DNA of 64,000 nt. It comes from Plantago major (taxonomy: Eukaryota; Streptophyta; Magnoliopsida; Lamiales; Plantaginaceae). Made by a program: the position numbers and the translations under genes. Location of the stretch: the NCBI GenBank assembly GCA_026545765.1, contig CM048841.1, forward strand, positions 87,526,636 to 87,590,635, given 5' to 3'. The notes under the pieces are model-generated. The model made no database searches. It had not been told where the DNA came from and worked only from the letters and a program-made list of their open reading frames with translations. Shown piece by piece: positions 32,911 to 44,643 of the stretch; within the stretch, counting starts at the first letter, position 1; the number at the start of each line of letters is the position of its first letter.

Positions 32911-33431
32911 TAAAGCAGTATGACTTTCCTTAGTTTCACTGTCAACAACTGCAATAGCAATAAGATACAAGCCACAATTGGGATCAGTCCCAACTGCACT
33001 AAGAAGCACCCCTCCAAATCTTCCTTTCAAATGACATCCATCAAAAAATAAGAAGGGGGCACAGCCAGCTAGGAAGCCTCTCTTCAAACCATCAAGACCC
33101 AAGAAAAGTCTTTTGAAAACTGGAGGCTTTTCAATTGGTTCCATCTCAAGCACTATCACTAATCCAAGATTTGTTCTACCCAACAGCTCACAATACTTAG
33201 GCATCAATGCAAATGCCTCTACTGGATCACCACCAATAAGTTCAATAGCCCCCAGCCTGGCTCTGTACATCCTCATATATGGTACAGTAACACCCAATTT
33301 GCTAGTTGCCCAAGAAATGAGTGCATATGAATCCATTTTGGGATGCCTTCTCACCTCATCCAATATCTGCCTTGTAAGCCAATTCATGTCTGCTTCTTTG
33401 TTATTCACAGCCTTGATACATGTATGAGTGC

Positions 33432-34804
33432 TGATGTGCTCAAATTAATACTTAGAAAACCAAGTAGTAAGCAGTTGTTGTAGACAGACAAAGCTAAACC
33501 ACAAAGTCGTTCGCTATGGAATTAATTAAGCTACGTAGCAGTGAGAGTAAACAGATACTTGCGAGTAACAATTTCATTGATGGTTTGGTTGTACTTCTAA
33601 CTAGTTTAACTAAAACTAAGATTACGATTAACAATGAGAGAAAGATGAATACAGTAGAAAGATCGATTATGCTAATTCGAACTAGGGATACCACTCATAT
33701 TTGTCACATGGTTGTTGTACAGTAAATCAATCAATTCGATTCAACCAATTGTTCTTAGAATATATTATACTGGAGAAATCGTGAGTTGTCAATTCACAAT
33801 CCTTAAACATGAACAATTTAGAGAATTTAATACGGACTTATTGAATTGAAGGTTTTTACGAAGATTTTATACGAGACTAATCTATATGAGTGATTTGATA
33901 GAACGAATATGCATAATCTTCACATACTACTGTATTCAAAGATATTTAGCTACTCATAATTGATGATTGAATGCAAAGATTCATGGTAATAATCATGTGA
34001 AACATAGATGATAAACTCGCATGCAATAACATACAATTCAATCGATGAGATAAAGAATGAATTGTAAAGAAGAAAACAATAGAAATCAATATCAATAATC
34101 CTGATGAATAAAATCAATGAATAATCAAAGCTCCAAAGATGTCTCAGTGTCAATGTGTGTCTCCTGGAGCTTTTCTCAAAACTAGGTTAAAAGAAGTATG
34201 AAAGAAAAGAATCAAAATTCTAATCTAATAAGGAAAATAAAACGTTGATTTTGCATCTCTCACCGTGGCGAAAGGAATAGCCCGTCGCGGCGAGCCTTCT
34301 TAATCGCAATATATATCCAGCTCGCAAAATCTCGCTGCAGCGGATTGAATCCTTCGCCGCGGCGAGCGTCTTCCTTCAAAACAGGGGAGACAATCGCAAA
34401 ATCTACGCGGTGTTGATTACCTACTTGGCGAAGCCTAACTATCATGATATATATAACCTTCGCATAATCTACTTGGTGTGATTTTTACTAGCATGGCGAG
34501 TCTTCTTAAATCTCAGAAGATGATCACTCGCTAAATCTACTTGTGAGACTAATTTCCTCGCTTGTGAAACCTTCTCTCAATTTCCAGTTGGAAGCTCGTA
34601 AAATCTACTTAGCAATTTGAATTCCTGCATGGCGACCATGCTAAACAACTTGTTCTCATTCGGCTCAAAAGACATAGATTTCTACAAAATATAAACAAAA
34701 CACCAAAGCGTAAAAACGAACTAAAAAGACTACAAAACTAAAGACAAAGACTCACAAAGTCCGCTAAAAAGGACCAAATGAGACGTTAGAATATTGTCTC
34801 ATCA
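33432..34804 (-). repeat. 3' LTR of the Athila-like element
   Basis: 1373 bp, TGATGTGCTC...TCTCATCA. Its distal part (34250-34650) contains GC-rich sub-repeats (GCCGCGGCGAG, CTCGCAAAATCT) that are partly replaced by AT-richer variants such as ATCTACTTGG. It is about 104 bp longer than the 5' LTR, chiefly in this sub-repeat area. Confidence 0.9.
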
Positions 34805-34818
34805 AAATCCCCAAACCG
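34805..34818 (-). other. Polypurine tract of the Athila-like element
   Basis: On the minus strand GGTTTGGGGATTTT stands directly before the 3' LTR, the expected place for the plus-strand primer. Confidence 0.7.
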
Positions 34819-36376
34819 AACCTTTGCTCGTCCCTGAGCAAACAAACAAATTAAAGACAACTAGACTTAGACTACGGCATATAATAACACACAAATGAGT
34901 CTATCTTCCAAGTGACCGAACTCTACCATTGTAAGCGTTAAATTCATAAGATGCAAAAGGTTTGCACTCAACTGGCGTTGACAGAAATAGTGCACAAAAA
35001 ATCCTGCAAGAGAGTTTTTCAAATAAATAACACTTAAGTCTAACTCTCCAATCCCTCGCAAGGAAATCCTACACTATTCTCTCTCACACTCTGGAAGTGT
35101 CCAGTGGGTTAAACACTCAAGAACAATAAGAGAAAAGGAAGGTGACTCTCGTCACAAGGGTGCCTTAAATACCTCACGCAATGTACTCAATTAGTTAAGT
35201 CAGAAGGGACTTTTTCCTTGCGTATAGCAGCTTGCCAAGACATACAACCAACTTCCATAAACCAAATATTTGCATCAAATGAATTAAATTCTAATCAATT
35301 TGGCCACTATGGACTCTTTTAGTCTCACTTTTTTGGTAGTGTCATTTTGCGAAGTCCGCACTTTTGTGCGTGTTAGTTTTAATTGTCGTGCCATCAACCC
35401 TCACGGACATATGGCTTTTTAGGACCATGAGATATATAGGTAGTATTTGAAACATACCCAACACGACTACGGTGATGACAAGCACCATAGATACACTCGA
35501 GACAATTGACTAATCGGGGAATACATATTACAAAATTTGAACAATAACATCATAATGCAACAGATTTCTTCTCCCCAAACCGGTTCTTCGCGATGCACTG
35601 GCTTTCGACAAAATGAAACATGAAGAGCATGCCATTCGTCATATTTAACTTAACTGAGTACACATGGGAATGAAAAGGCGCATACAAGAGGGTTTGCACT
35701 TCGAAAGGATCACCTGGCCCGGTACAATATTTTTCATCGGCTTAAATTTTCTCACACTTTTTGGACTAAAGAGTTAAACAAACTTGCTATTTACGGAAAA
35801 ACAAACTTACGAGATCTTAAGTTCACTACTCTATCTAAGTTGAGAATCGTGCAAGCGTAAGCAACAAGCGATTTAACAATCCTGATAGAAGTTTTCATAA
35901 CTTGGAAGAATTACTCACGAAAGACTAGAGAAGGAAAGAAAAATGACCAAAACAAGCGAAAGTAAAGGCGAAAGACTCTAGAGAATCGGAAAATAGAAAG
36001 CAGACAAGACACTAGAGAGCACATTCCTCCTCCCCAAAACCTAAACTCAAGCATGTCCTCAAGCGCAGAGTAAAGAAGAAAAAGAATGGGGTCAACAGTG
36101 ACTTGCCTGTGATGTACAGTTTAAAGTTATGTATTGGACTCGGAGAGTTCGACCACTTCTTCCGGTCGCTCAATGTACCCGTGAAAGTATGGTTTATCTC
36201 GCTGCCCATTGACCTTGAAGGTGGAACCGTCAGCGAAATTCAAGAGTACGACAGCACCATGCGGTGCCACATGAATTATCGCGTACGGTCCATCCCAGCG
36301 CGAACAAAACTTTCTGAAGCAGTTTAAGGCGAGTTAAAAACCAAAACTTTCATACACAGGTGCAAGTCCTTGCGGA
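34819..36376 (-). other. Athila-like element, region between integrase and 3' LTR
   Basis: About 1.5 kb without a recognisable protein on either strand. Athila elements often carry an envelope-like frame here. None can be read; short frames at 34867-35061 and 36012-36209 are not convincing. Confidence 0.5.
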
Positions 36377-37370
36377 TTATCCCTTGTCATGATACTCTTT
36401 TGTCTTACGCTTGTAAATCTTTGCATTCTCAAAGGCAAGGTGGCGGAGTTCTTCATTTCGGAGATTTGCGACAATCGTTCCTCCCATTGCTGCATATGAT
36501 TTAGCTCCTTGGTGGACCATGCCGCTTTGTGCTCGGCTCACGGGAAGGCAAGCTTTGCCATAAACTAACGGTAGGGGTTGTACAATAACGATCTTATATG
36601 AGTTTTGTAAGCCCACGATTGCATCATCTAGCTTGGTTGACCAATCCTTACGATTTGGTTTCGACCACTTATGAGAATGCTCTTGATTTGCATTCTTGAC
36701 TTCCACTTGACGAAGTTTGTGGGTGGTATTGATTGCGACACGGTGTTGCACTCCATACTTCTGGCGAGTTCGCAAATGAACGGTTAATAAAATGAGATCC
36801 GCCATCGCTAATGATTGCTCTGGGTGTACCAAACCTGCTGAAAATATTCTTGGACAAGAAAGAGAGCACAACTTTGGAATCGTTAGTTCTGGTGGCCATA
36901 GCCTCCATCCACTTAGTCACATAGTCCACCGCAACAAGAATATATTCATTACGATTACTTTTGGGAAAGGGTCCCATAAAGTCGATACCCACACATCAAA
37001 GGTTCTACCACAAGATTCTTTGGTCAAAGGCATCTCATTACGCTTGCTAATGTTACCACTACTGACATGCATCACAACTAGCACAAAACTTATGAGCATC
37101 TTTAAGCAGAGGGCGAAAAGAAACTGATTGAAGAACCTTGAGGCGGTTTCTTCCATTTGTAGTGCCCTCCACACTGCATGGTATGACAAAAGGTGAGAAC
37201 ACTGCCTACTTCACTCTCTGGAATGCAGCGCCGTAGGATGCCATCAGCTCCCTCCTTGAAAAGGTGGGGGTCATCCCAAAAGTAGCCATTGGTTCGGCGC
37301 GCGAAGTTCCTTCTTTCCTGCGAAGGCATGTTAGCGGGGAAAACACCTGCAACAAGAAAATTCACTATAT
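36377..37370 (-). pseudogene. Athila-like integrase
   Basis: Minus strand. The N-terminal HHCC zinc-binding part is spread over frames (LTFCHTMQCGGHY; NISKRNEMPL after the Cys pair). The core shows GIDFMGPFPKSN with the first catalytic D, YVTKWMEAMATRTND, and TPRAIISDGGSHFINRSFAN with the second D. The third catalytic residue falls in the shifted frame following HRVAINTTH (family: H..STAYHPQTNGQ.E). The C-terminal part reads LRNEELRHLAFENAKIYKRK. Three frames are needed, so it is not translated as it stands. In active elements this enzyme inserts cDNA. Confidence 0.85.
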
Positions 37371-37385
37371 CTGCAAACCAAGGCT

Positions 37386-38850
37386 CTAAGCTAACAGAGA
37401 ATAGATGCCATCAGGTAGGTCATCAGGGATAGGTGGAGAAGGGGAGATTGTCTTAGGATCAAGCCTAGATAAATGGTCAGCTACAAGATTATCTTTAGCA
37501 CACTTATCAACTATTTCGCAATCGAACTCCTGTAACATCAAAACCCACCGAATGAGGCGCGGCTTAGAATCACTCTTTGCCATGAGGTGGCGGATCGCAA
37601 CATGATCCGTGTGGATGATCACCTTGAACCCTTTCAGATACGAGCGGAATTTATCCAATGCGAAAAGAACAGCTAGGAATTCTTTCTCAGTTGTGGTGTA
37701 GTTAACCTGTGCAGGGTTAAATGTCTTGCTGGCATACTAAATTACATGAAAGTGTCCATTTATCCTTTGTCCTAAAACAGCACCTAAAGCGGAATCAAAA
37801 GCATCGCACATAATCTCAAAGGGTAAGGACCAGTCAGGGGCAACAACAATAGGAGCGGAAACAAGCTGCTCTTTCAAGATGTTAAAGGCCTGCATGCATT
37901 CATCATTGAAAACAAAAGGCACATCTTTCATAAGCAAGTTGCTCAAACACTTAGCAATCTTCGAAAAATCCTTAATGAATCTCCTATATGAAACCAACAT
38001 GCCCAAGAAAAGATTGCAGCCTTTTACACAAGTGGGAGGGGGAAGTTTAACAATCACATCAAGCTTTGCTCTATCAACTTCTATCCCACGTTTTGAGACT
38101 ACATGCCCTAAGGCAATTCCTTCTCTACCATAAAGTGACTTTTTTCCCAGCTAAGAGTTAAATTACACTAAATGCAGCGTTTAAGCACTTTATCAAGTTT
38201 ATGCAAGCAATCAGCAAAAGAATCTCCACAAAGAGAGAAGTCATCCATGAAGACCTCTATAAAATCCTGCACCATGTCAGAAATTATAGAAAGCATGCAT
38301 CTTTGAAAAGTGGCGAGGCGTTGCAGAGTCCGAAAGGCATTTTGCGATAGGCAAAAGTCCCGTAGGGACAAGTAAATGCCGTCTTCTCCTGATCCTCCTG
38401 AGCAATGGATATTTGGTAGAAACCTGAAAGACCATCCAAAAAATAATAGAACTCTTGCCCAACAAGGCGGTTAAGCATATCATCAATGAATGGCAGAGGG
38501 AAGTGGTCTTTCTTAGTGGCTGTGTTTAGTTTCGTATAGTCAATGCACACACGCCGAGTGGTTTTCTTCTGGGACCTCTACGCCCTTCTCGTTTGTTTCG
38601 ACAGTAACCCCCGACTTCTTAGGAACTACATGCACATGACTCACCCATCTACTATCAGCTATGGGGTAAATTATGTCATGCTCAAGCATCTTAAGGATCT
38701 CAGTTTTCACTACATCTTGCATGACAGGATTAAGCCTGCGCTGGGGTTGCCTAACTGGTTTAGCATCATCTTCTAAACTTATCCTGTGTGTGCAACGGGT
38801 TGCGCTAATGCCCTTAATGTCTCCAATTCCCCATCCTATGGCCACCGAAT
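37386..38850 (-). pseudogene. Athila-like reverse transcriptase and RNase H
   Basis: Minus strand, reading down from 38845. PVRQPQRRLNPVMQDVVKTE, IIYPIADSRWVSHVHVVPKK and CIDYTKLNTATKKDHFPLPF lead to FIDDMLNRL, then FYQISIAQEDQEKTAFTCPY and RKMPFGLCNAS. The catalytic FMDDF lies near 38240 (IEVFMDDFSLCGDSF). RNase H follows: FLGMLVSYRRFIKDFSKIA, VAPDWSLPFEIMCDAFD and later [17 protein letters not shown]. Frame changes near 38350, 38100 and 37740 break it. The motif set, particularly QRCMLSIISDMVQDFIEVFM, is of the Athila type. Confidence 0.88.
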
Positions 38851-38899
38851 TCTCCTTAAGAAGCTCAACAAGTTAGTTCTCTTCTTCCTTTTGCAATTT

Positions 38900-40374
38900 C
38901 GAAGAGATTATCACAGGTTTGGACCGATTTTCACCAAGTAAAGCATACTTAAGGTGCGATGGGAGTTCCTAGGGGGATCAAGTTCACCTTCCGGTTCACA
39001 GGTTTCGAATTCACCTAATGGTTCACTAGGGGGATCAAGTTCACCTGCCGGTTCAGTTTCAGCTGAATCTAAAGTACAGATTAGCTCATGACTTTCCTCA
39101 CTCACAATTCCCTTACCAGGATCTAGTGTCAAAGCGGGCTCTAACTTATCTCTAGCAATATCATCAAGCAGAGCAGTATATACACAGTCGTCAATGATGC
39201 AATGGAATTCTTTGGCAATCTCATATTACATTTCACAATACATGTGAGAATAGGCATTAGAGTTACTTGTGGATGATTTGCATCCTTCTTGATTCGATTA
39301 CCTCCGATATCCATCGCTATCTTCCATACGCAACATCGACTTAAAGTTTGTGAGTTTTCATGAGCGGCCTTCCCAAAATCATATGGTTTACTGCTGCTTT
39401 GGTTCTTTGCATTCTTTGGGAGGTAGAAATACAAAATCTGCTGGTACCAAATATGTGTCAACCTTGACCAAAGCATCCAATATAATACCAAGTGGTCACT
39501 GGAGACTACAATCAACCATCTGCAAAGTCATATTCACAGGTTCCAACTTCCCCAAACCGAGCTCCTGATAAAGGTCATGGGTTAAGATTAATGCTCGCTC
39601 CCAAGTCGAGCATACCTTTTGCTATATTCCCATTCTCCATTTGTTTATCAATCACGAAACTCCCTGGGTCTTGTTGTTTCACTGGTAATCCGATCACAGA
39701 ATTTCTTGTTTACGGAAGAATCGACTTTTCGATGGAAAGCTTCTTCTTATTAGCATTTAGGTCCTTGAAGAACTTAGCATAGGAGGGGACATTATCGATA
39801 AGCTCCAGCAGTGGCATGTTCACGTTAACTTTCGAAAGCATTGCCAGAATAGATTTGAACTTACTGTCGTCTTTTGGCTTCTTGACTCTCCCGGGGTATG
39901 GTAATGGCTTGGGCACTGGCGGTCCTGGGGGCGGAAGGGGTTATTAGATTTATTTAGAACCTCAGTGCTGCTTCTTGGGTCCTCAATAATCTCCTCAGCT
40001 TCCTCCTCAGTAAAGTCGATAGCTGGTGTAGGTGGAGTTTCCGGTTTAGTCATCATATCTGGCTTCTCAACAACCTTACCACTCTGATCTTGTAGTTGCT
40101 TGAATCTCCTCTTCCAATTCATCTTCATCTCCAAATTCTAGACCTTCTACGAAGTTAGCCAACCTTTCTGCTAAGTCCTCTATTCTGCTCATCATCCCTT
40201 CAATCTGCTGTCCTGTTCTCTCTTGCCCTTCCATAACAACTTGCATAAATTTTCATCATGGGCAATTAAGGCCATCAATGTGCTTTTGCTAAATGAGTTG
40301 CTCTCCGGTAAAATATTTGCACTATTCACCATTTCCCTTGTAGAGGGTGTGTAGTAGCTGAAAAAGGACTCCAT
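38900..40374 (-). pseudogene. Athila-like gag C-terminus and aspartic protease
   Basis: Minus strand. 40374-40192 (MESFFSYYTPSTREM...) is a short N-terminal remnant. 39916-39710 has PKPLPYPGRVKKPKDDSKFK, then LSKVNVNMPLLELIDNVPSY and AKFFKDLNANKKKL, the segment just before protease in Athila. The protease follows with GMLDLGASINLT near 39580-39610; D-L-G-A replaces the common D-S/T-G-A active site, as is frequent in Athila. Only about 1 kb separates the primer-binding site from protease, so most of gag including its capsid core is missing. Several frameshifts. Confidence 0.75.
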
Positions 40375-40485
40375 TCCTGGATCTCAACAACAGTAACTCA
40401 ACAAATGCTTAGTTTTTGTTAGTCCAATTAAAAATGAAATCACGACAAGTAACCACCGGCTCTCAGCGCTACAATAGGAATTAAC

Positions 40486-40503
40486 TCCCCGGCAACGGCG
40501 CCA
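40486..40503 (-). other. Primer-binding site (tRNA-Asp) of the Athila-like element
   Basis: Minus-strand TGGCGCCGTTGCCGGGGA, 18 nt complementary to the acceptor end of plant tRNA-Asp(GUC). It lies 4 nt inside the 5' LTR. Confidence 0.9.
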
Positions 40504-40507
40504 AATT

Positions 40508-41776
40508 TGATGTGCTCAAATTAATACTTAGAAAACCAAGTAGTAAGCATGTTGTAGACAGACAAAGCTAAACCACAAAGTCGTTCGCTAAGGAATTAAT
40601 TAAGCTACGTAGCTGTGAGAGTAAACAGATACTTGCGAGTAACAGTTTGATTTATGGTTTGGTTGTACTTCTAACTAGTTTAACTAAAGCTAAGATTATG
40701 ATTAACAATGAGAGAAAGATGAATACAGTAGCAAGATCCAATTATGCTAATTCGAACTAGGGATACCACTCATATTTGTCACATGGTTGTTGTACAGTAA
40801 ATCAATCAATTCGATTCAATCAATTGTTCTTAGAATATATTTTGCTGGAGAAATCGTGAGTTGTCAATTCACAATCCTTAAACATGAACAATTTAGAGAA
40901 TTTAATACGGACTTATCGAATTGAAGGTTTTTACGAAGATTTTATATGAGACTAACCTATATGAGTGATTTGATAAACCCTAGAACGAATATGCATAATC
41001 TTCACATACTGTATTCAAAGTTATTTAGCTACTCATAATTGATGATTGCATGCAAAGATTCATGGTAATAATCATGTGAAACATAGATGATAAACTCGCA
41101 TGCAATAACATACAATTCAATCGATAAGATAAAGAACGAATTGTAAAGAAGAAAGCAATAGAGAAATCAATACCAATAATCCTGATGAATAAAATCAATG
41201 AATAATCCAAGCTCCAAAGATGTCTCAATGTCAATGTGTGTCTCCTGGAGCTTTTCTCAAAACTAGGTTAAAATAAGTATGAAAGAAAAGAATCAAAATT
41301 CTAATCTAATAAGGAAAATAAAACGTTGATTTTGCGTCTCTCGCCGTGGCGAGCCTTCTTAATTGATTATATATCCAGTTCGCAAAATCTCGCCACGGCG
41401 ACCGAATTACCTTGCCGCGGCGAGCCTTCTTTATCGCAATATATATAACCTTCGCATAATCTCACTGCGGCTGACTGATTTCGTCGCCGCGGCGAGTCTT
41501 CTTAAATCTCAGAAGATGATCACTCGCTAAATCTCGCCGCGGCGAGCCTTCTCTCAATTCCCAGTTGCAAGCTCGTAAAATCTCACCGCGGCGGACTGAA
41601 TTCTTCGCCGCGGTGAGCCATGCTAAAGAGCTTGTTCTCATTCGGCTCAAAAGACATAGATTTCTACAAAATATAAACAAAACACCAAAGCGTAAAAACG
41701 AACTAAAAAGACTACAAAACTAAAGACAAAGACCGCTAAAAAGGACCAAATGAGACGTTAGAATATTGTCTCATCA
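40508..41776 (-). repeat. 5' LTR of the Athila-like element
   Basis: 1269 bp, TGATGTGCTC...GTCTCATCA. Its distal part (41335-41620) holds GC-rich sub-repeats with several intact CGCCGCGGCGAG units, better kept than in the 3' LTR. Confidence 0.9.
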
Positions 41777-43287
41777 ACTGCCATGATATGTTTTCACCAC
41801 CATGCTATTATCATTGACCTTGCTAGCATGTAGTGTCCAATTACACCCAGCCCCAAGACACCTTGCAGTAAACCTAGAATCCTCATTTTTCGATCTTTCA
41901 TAATGGAATCCCACCTTGATGGAATACTCCTTCACCCTCTGCCTGATCTCTTCCACATTCCTTAAAGTATCACCAACTTCAAACTCTCTATTCCATTCCA
42001 TATTGTTTGTTTGGAATTCATCATCCACCCAATCATCATCACTTACCAGCTGATCTTCCTCATCCATTTCATCACCACTCAGGTCAATATTCTCAGCTCT
42101 ATTGCCACCCCTCTTCTTCTTAGTCCTAGAAGTTGGAACTTGTGGTATTTCACTACTGCCACCTACACCAATATCCTCAGTACCACTCAGATTAGTCCTA
42201 TTGAAACCAATTTCTTCATCTTCAGATTCATGCATATAATATGATTGAGGAACATCATCCTCCCAATCCATCCCATCACAGTCATCATCTTCAGTCATCT
42301 TCTTTTTCCCCTTATCCTTCCAATTCTCACAGAAATAATCCATAATCATCTTTCTTTTCCCCTTATCCCTTCCCTTCTCCTCAGTAGGTAATTCAGCATT
42401 CTCAGCTCTTTCAGTAGTTTAAGTTGTTGGGATAGGTGATTCTTTGAAATGTTAAACGAAGAAAGGCATCCACATCAAAATTTTGCAGTATTTCATCAAC
42501 TTCAACTACTGGAACATCTCTTGGTTCCTCAATAGGACCAGGAACATAGGCATCTTCATTAAGAATTGGAGTTGGATTAGGGTCAGAAGGAGTGGGGACT
42601 GGTTCAGTGGTTGGAGTAGGAGTTGGAGAAGGAGAGGAGACTTGTTCAGTGGTTGGAATAGGAGTTGAGAAGGAGGGAAGACTTGTTCAGTGGTTGTAGT
42701 AGGAGTTAGAGTGGGGACTTTTTTTAGTTGTTGGAGTAGGAGAAGAAGCTTTTGGGGGAATTTGATTATCAGTAGGTTCATTCTCATCATCAGTACTAAG
42801 TTCATTAGTTAGGTCAACATAGATAGGTTCCTTAGAAGAGCTACCCTTTGATGAATCCCTAGCTCCAACCTTTTATCTTGCATTTCCTGCTCCTATAAAC
42901 TCTCTCCATTCTCTCCCTCAAATTATATGCTGGAGGGGGTGCCCTATAGTGAGTAGCACCAGGATTAAACCACTCACTGTCATCCTCCCATACGGACCAC
43001 CTCCTATTTTTCTTCCTGGTTTATTCATCAATAACAATAGGAATAGCCTTTGAAGTCTCAACATGTAATTCAACCTCCATATGTTTCTTGTTCTTCTCAA
43101 AATCACACTTCATACTAAAGCATAGATTATATGTAGAAGGATAGTTTTCTAATGCAGTAGCCATCACATCATTCATCAGTTTTATGTGAGAATACTTGGT
43201 TGGCTTAACATTCTCCAACATATACTGATCTTTCCCACAATGAATCCTAATATTGTAAGTTCCAATTTTTCTGCATAATACAAACAT

Positions 43288-43472
43288 CTGATTAGTTCAC
43301 GAAACCATAACTATCTGCGGTTTGGTAATCATGGGTCAAACATACTCGATCACACAACATTATTTGAAAACAACATAAAATCAATATTCAAACAACAATA
43401 TAAGCATCATTTAAACCAAAAAAATAAAAACAAGAAAAAGGGTTTTTTTTTTTTTTTTTTAACGTAAACATA
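43288..43472. other. Sequence between MULE gene and CACTA element
   Basis: Presumed 5' flank/promoter of the MULE transposase (minus strand), with a T-run at 43443-43460. No MULE end is visible here. Confidence 0.4.
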
Positions 43473-43489
43473 CACTACAAAATTACGAG

Positions 43490-43770
43490 GTAAAGCGATG
43501 GAAAAATCAAATGCCCATAGCGATGGATTGCTAGATAATGACAGTTTTATTCGTCGCCAAATCTAGCGACGGATTTTATTAACCCGTCACCCGTTATTTG
43601 ACTTTTTTTTAAAAAAAAGGAAAATTAAATATTAACGACGGATAAATTATACGTCGTTAATATTTATATGTTAAATAAAAAAAATAAAATATGGTAATCC
43701 GTCGCTACGGGACAACGGATAGTTATCCGTCGCCCCGTATAGCGACGGATCGTTACTGGGCCGACGGATA
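43490..43770. repeat. CACTA subterminal repeats
   Basis: Repeated 10-12-bp motifs in direct and inverted order: TAGCGACGGATTTT, AACGACGGATAAA, TCCGTCGCTACGG, TATCCGTCGCCCC, AGCGACGGATCG, CCGACGGATACGTGTCCGTCGG. In En/Spm such motifs bind the TNPA-type protein. Confidence 0.85.
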
Positions 43771-43994
43771 CGTGTCCGTCGGCCCAAAGAATTTTAACCA
43801 TTTTGAAGCGAAGCCATTTCGGCTTCATTCTTCCTCTTCGTTTTTCTTCTTTTTCTTCCTTTCTCCTCCGTCAAATCCAGCCATTTGTTGTCGATTCTTC
43901 CCAATCTTGGTGTCAATTCGAAGATCGTTGGACGAGGAGCTCGTTTCTTCCTTCAATTTCAAATTTCATCCGCTATTTTCTTCGGAATCAAAGG

Positions 43995-44635
43995 TATTAC
44001 TTCAAAACCCTAACTTTTGAAAAATAGGGATTTTTTTTTGATTTTTGACTACTTATTCTCAATTGTATGTTTATATGAAGTATGTAGTAGCGTGTTTAGT
44101 TAATTTGATCAATTATATGTAATTTGATATGTATATGTAATTTGATTAATTTGATTTGTATATGTAATTTGATAGTTAGTTTAGTTAATTTGATATGAAT
44201 GTATGTAGTAATTCAATATGTATGTATGTTAATTCGATAAGTATGTATGTTAATCAAGTATGTATGTAGTTGGTTTAGTTAGTTTAGTTAATTTGATATG
44301 TATGTTAAGTATGTATGTAGTTAGTTTAGTTAATTTGATATGTATGTAAGTAGTAGTTGGAGTTGATTTGATAAATTCGTATATGTACTAAATTACGAGG
44401 ATGTAGTTAAGTGTTTTGAGCGACAAATAATATGTTGATTATATTAGCGTGTAATTTATAATTTATAACTCGTAGTAGTAAAATACTTAATAAATTTTGT
44501 AACATATCGAATACTTAATAATTAATTTATAAGGAATGTATAATAATTAACAATTAATCTCTACAATCTTCTTATCCGAATTGGAATCGATCTAATAAAT
44601 TAAATACGATCTAATCAATTGGAACAGGTTAAAAA
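43995..44635 (+). other. AT-rich leader intron of the CACTA transposase gene
   Basis: Probable intron between GAATCAAAG|GTATTACTTC and GGAACAG|GTTAAAAAAG. It contains imperfect tandem repeats of ATTTGATATGTATGTA (about 44100-44360) and no coding signal. Confidence 0.5.
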
Positions 44636-44643
44636 AGTATACA

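Larger units (their letters stand above)
33427..41781 (-). mobile_element. Athila-like Ty3/gypsy retrotransposon inserted in the MULE transposase
   Basis: The element runs 33432-41776 (8345 bp), coding on the minus strand, so the right LTR is the 5' LTR. Termini are TGATGTGCTC and GTCTCATCA. The primer-binding site TGGCGCCGTTGCCGGGGA next to the 5' LTR is fully complementary to the 3' end of plant tRNA-Asp, as in Athila/Tat elements. The flanks AGTGC (33427-33431) and ACTGC (41777-41781) form a 5-bp duplication with one mismatch. Removing the element plus one flank restores the MULE frame ...KTYHGS-HTCIKAV.... Gag is largely missing; protease, RT, RNase H and integrase are recognisable but frameshifted. 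Confidence 0.9.
30690..43287 (-). pseudogene. MuDR-type transposase, split by insertions
   Basis: The pieces read in order on the minus strand. 43287-43020 is an N-terminal domain (CRKIGTYNIRIHCGKDQYM). About 42950-42420 is a Pro/Thr/Ser-rich linker with PTPTTEP-like repeats. 42349-41777 has an acidic region and the MuDR DNA-binding domain (RQRVKEYSIKVGFHYERSKN; RCLGAGCNWTLHASKV). 33431-32911 continues with HTCIKAVNNKEA and the catalytic MULE domain (FFDGCHLKGRFGGVLLSAVG holds the first catalytic D). 32187-32107 has GLVPAIEELCLNVINRKCAK. 31875-31340 ends in a SWIM zinc finger (CDCRRWDISSIPYRHA; the family has PC.HA). C-terminal exons run to about 30690. Frameshifts are few; the chief damage is insertional. 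Confidence 0.85.
29335..43472 (-). mobile_element. MuDR-type MULE, interrupted by later insertions
   Basis: A Mutator-like element whose left terminal repeat appears to start at 29335 (GGGAAAATTACAAAAACCAC then CCCTTAAATTTGACCCC). Its transposase is coded on the minus strand from about 43287 down to about 30690. It is split by an Athila-like retrotransposon (33432-41776), a truncated LTR (32188-32910) and a MITE (31876-32106). A small zinc-finger gene lies on the plus strand next to the left end. The right terminal repeat is not visible before the CACTA element at 43473 and may lie beyond that and the copia insertion. The extent on the right is therefore an inference. Confidence 0.7.

Noticed and set aside
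34260-34445. GC-rich repeats GCCGCGGCGAG considered as a CRISPR-like or regulatory array
   Set aside because: They are sub-repeats inside a retrotransposon LTR in a plant genome, of irregular spacing and present in both LTRs.
43691-44020. Reading frame of 109 codons at the CACTA left end
   Set aside because: It runs through subterminal repeats and a CT-rich leader and ends in the first intron; no protein similarity is visible.
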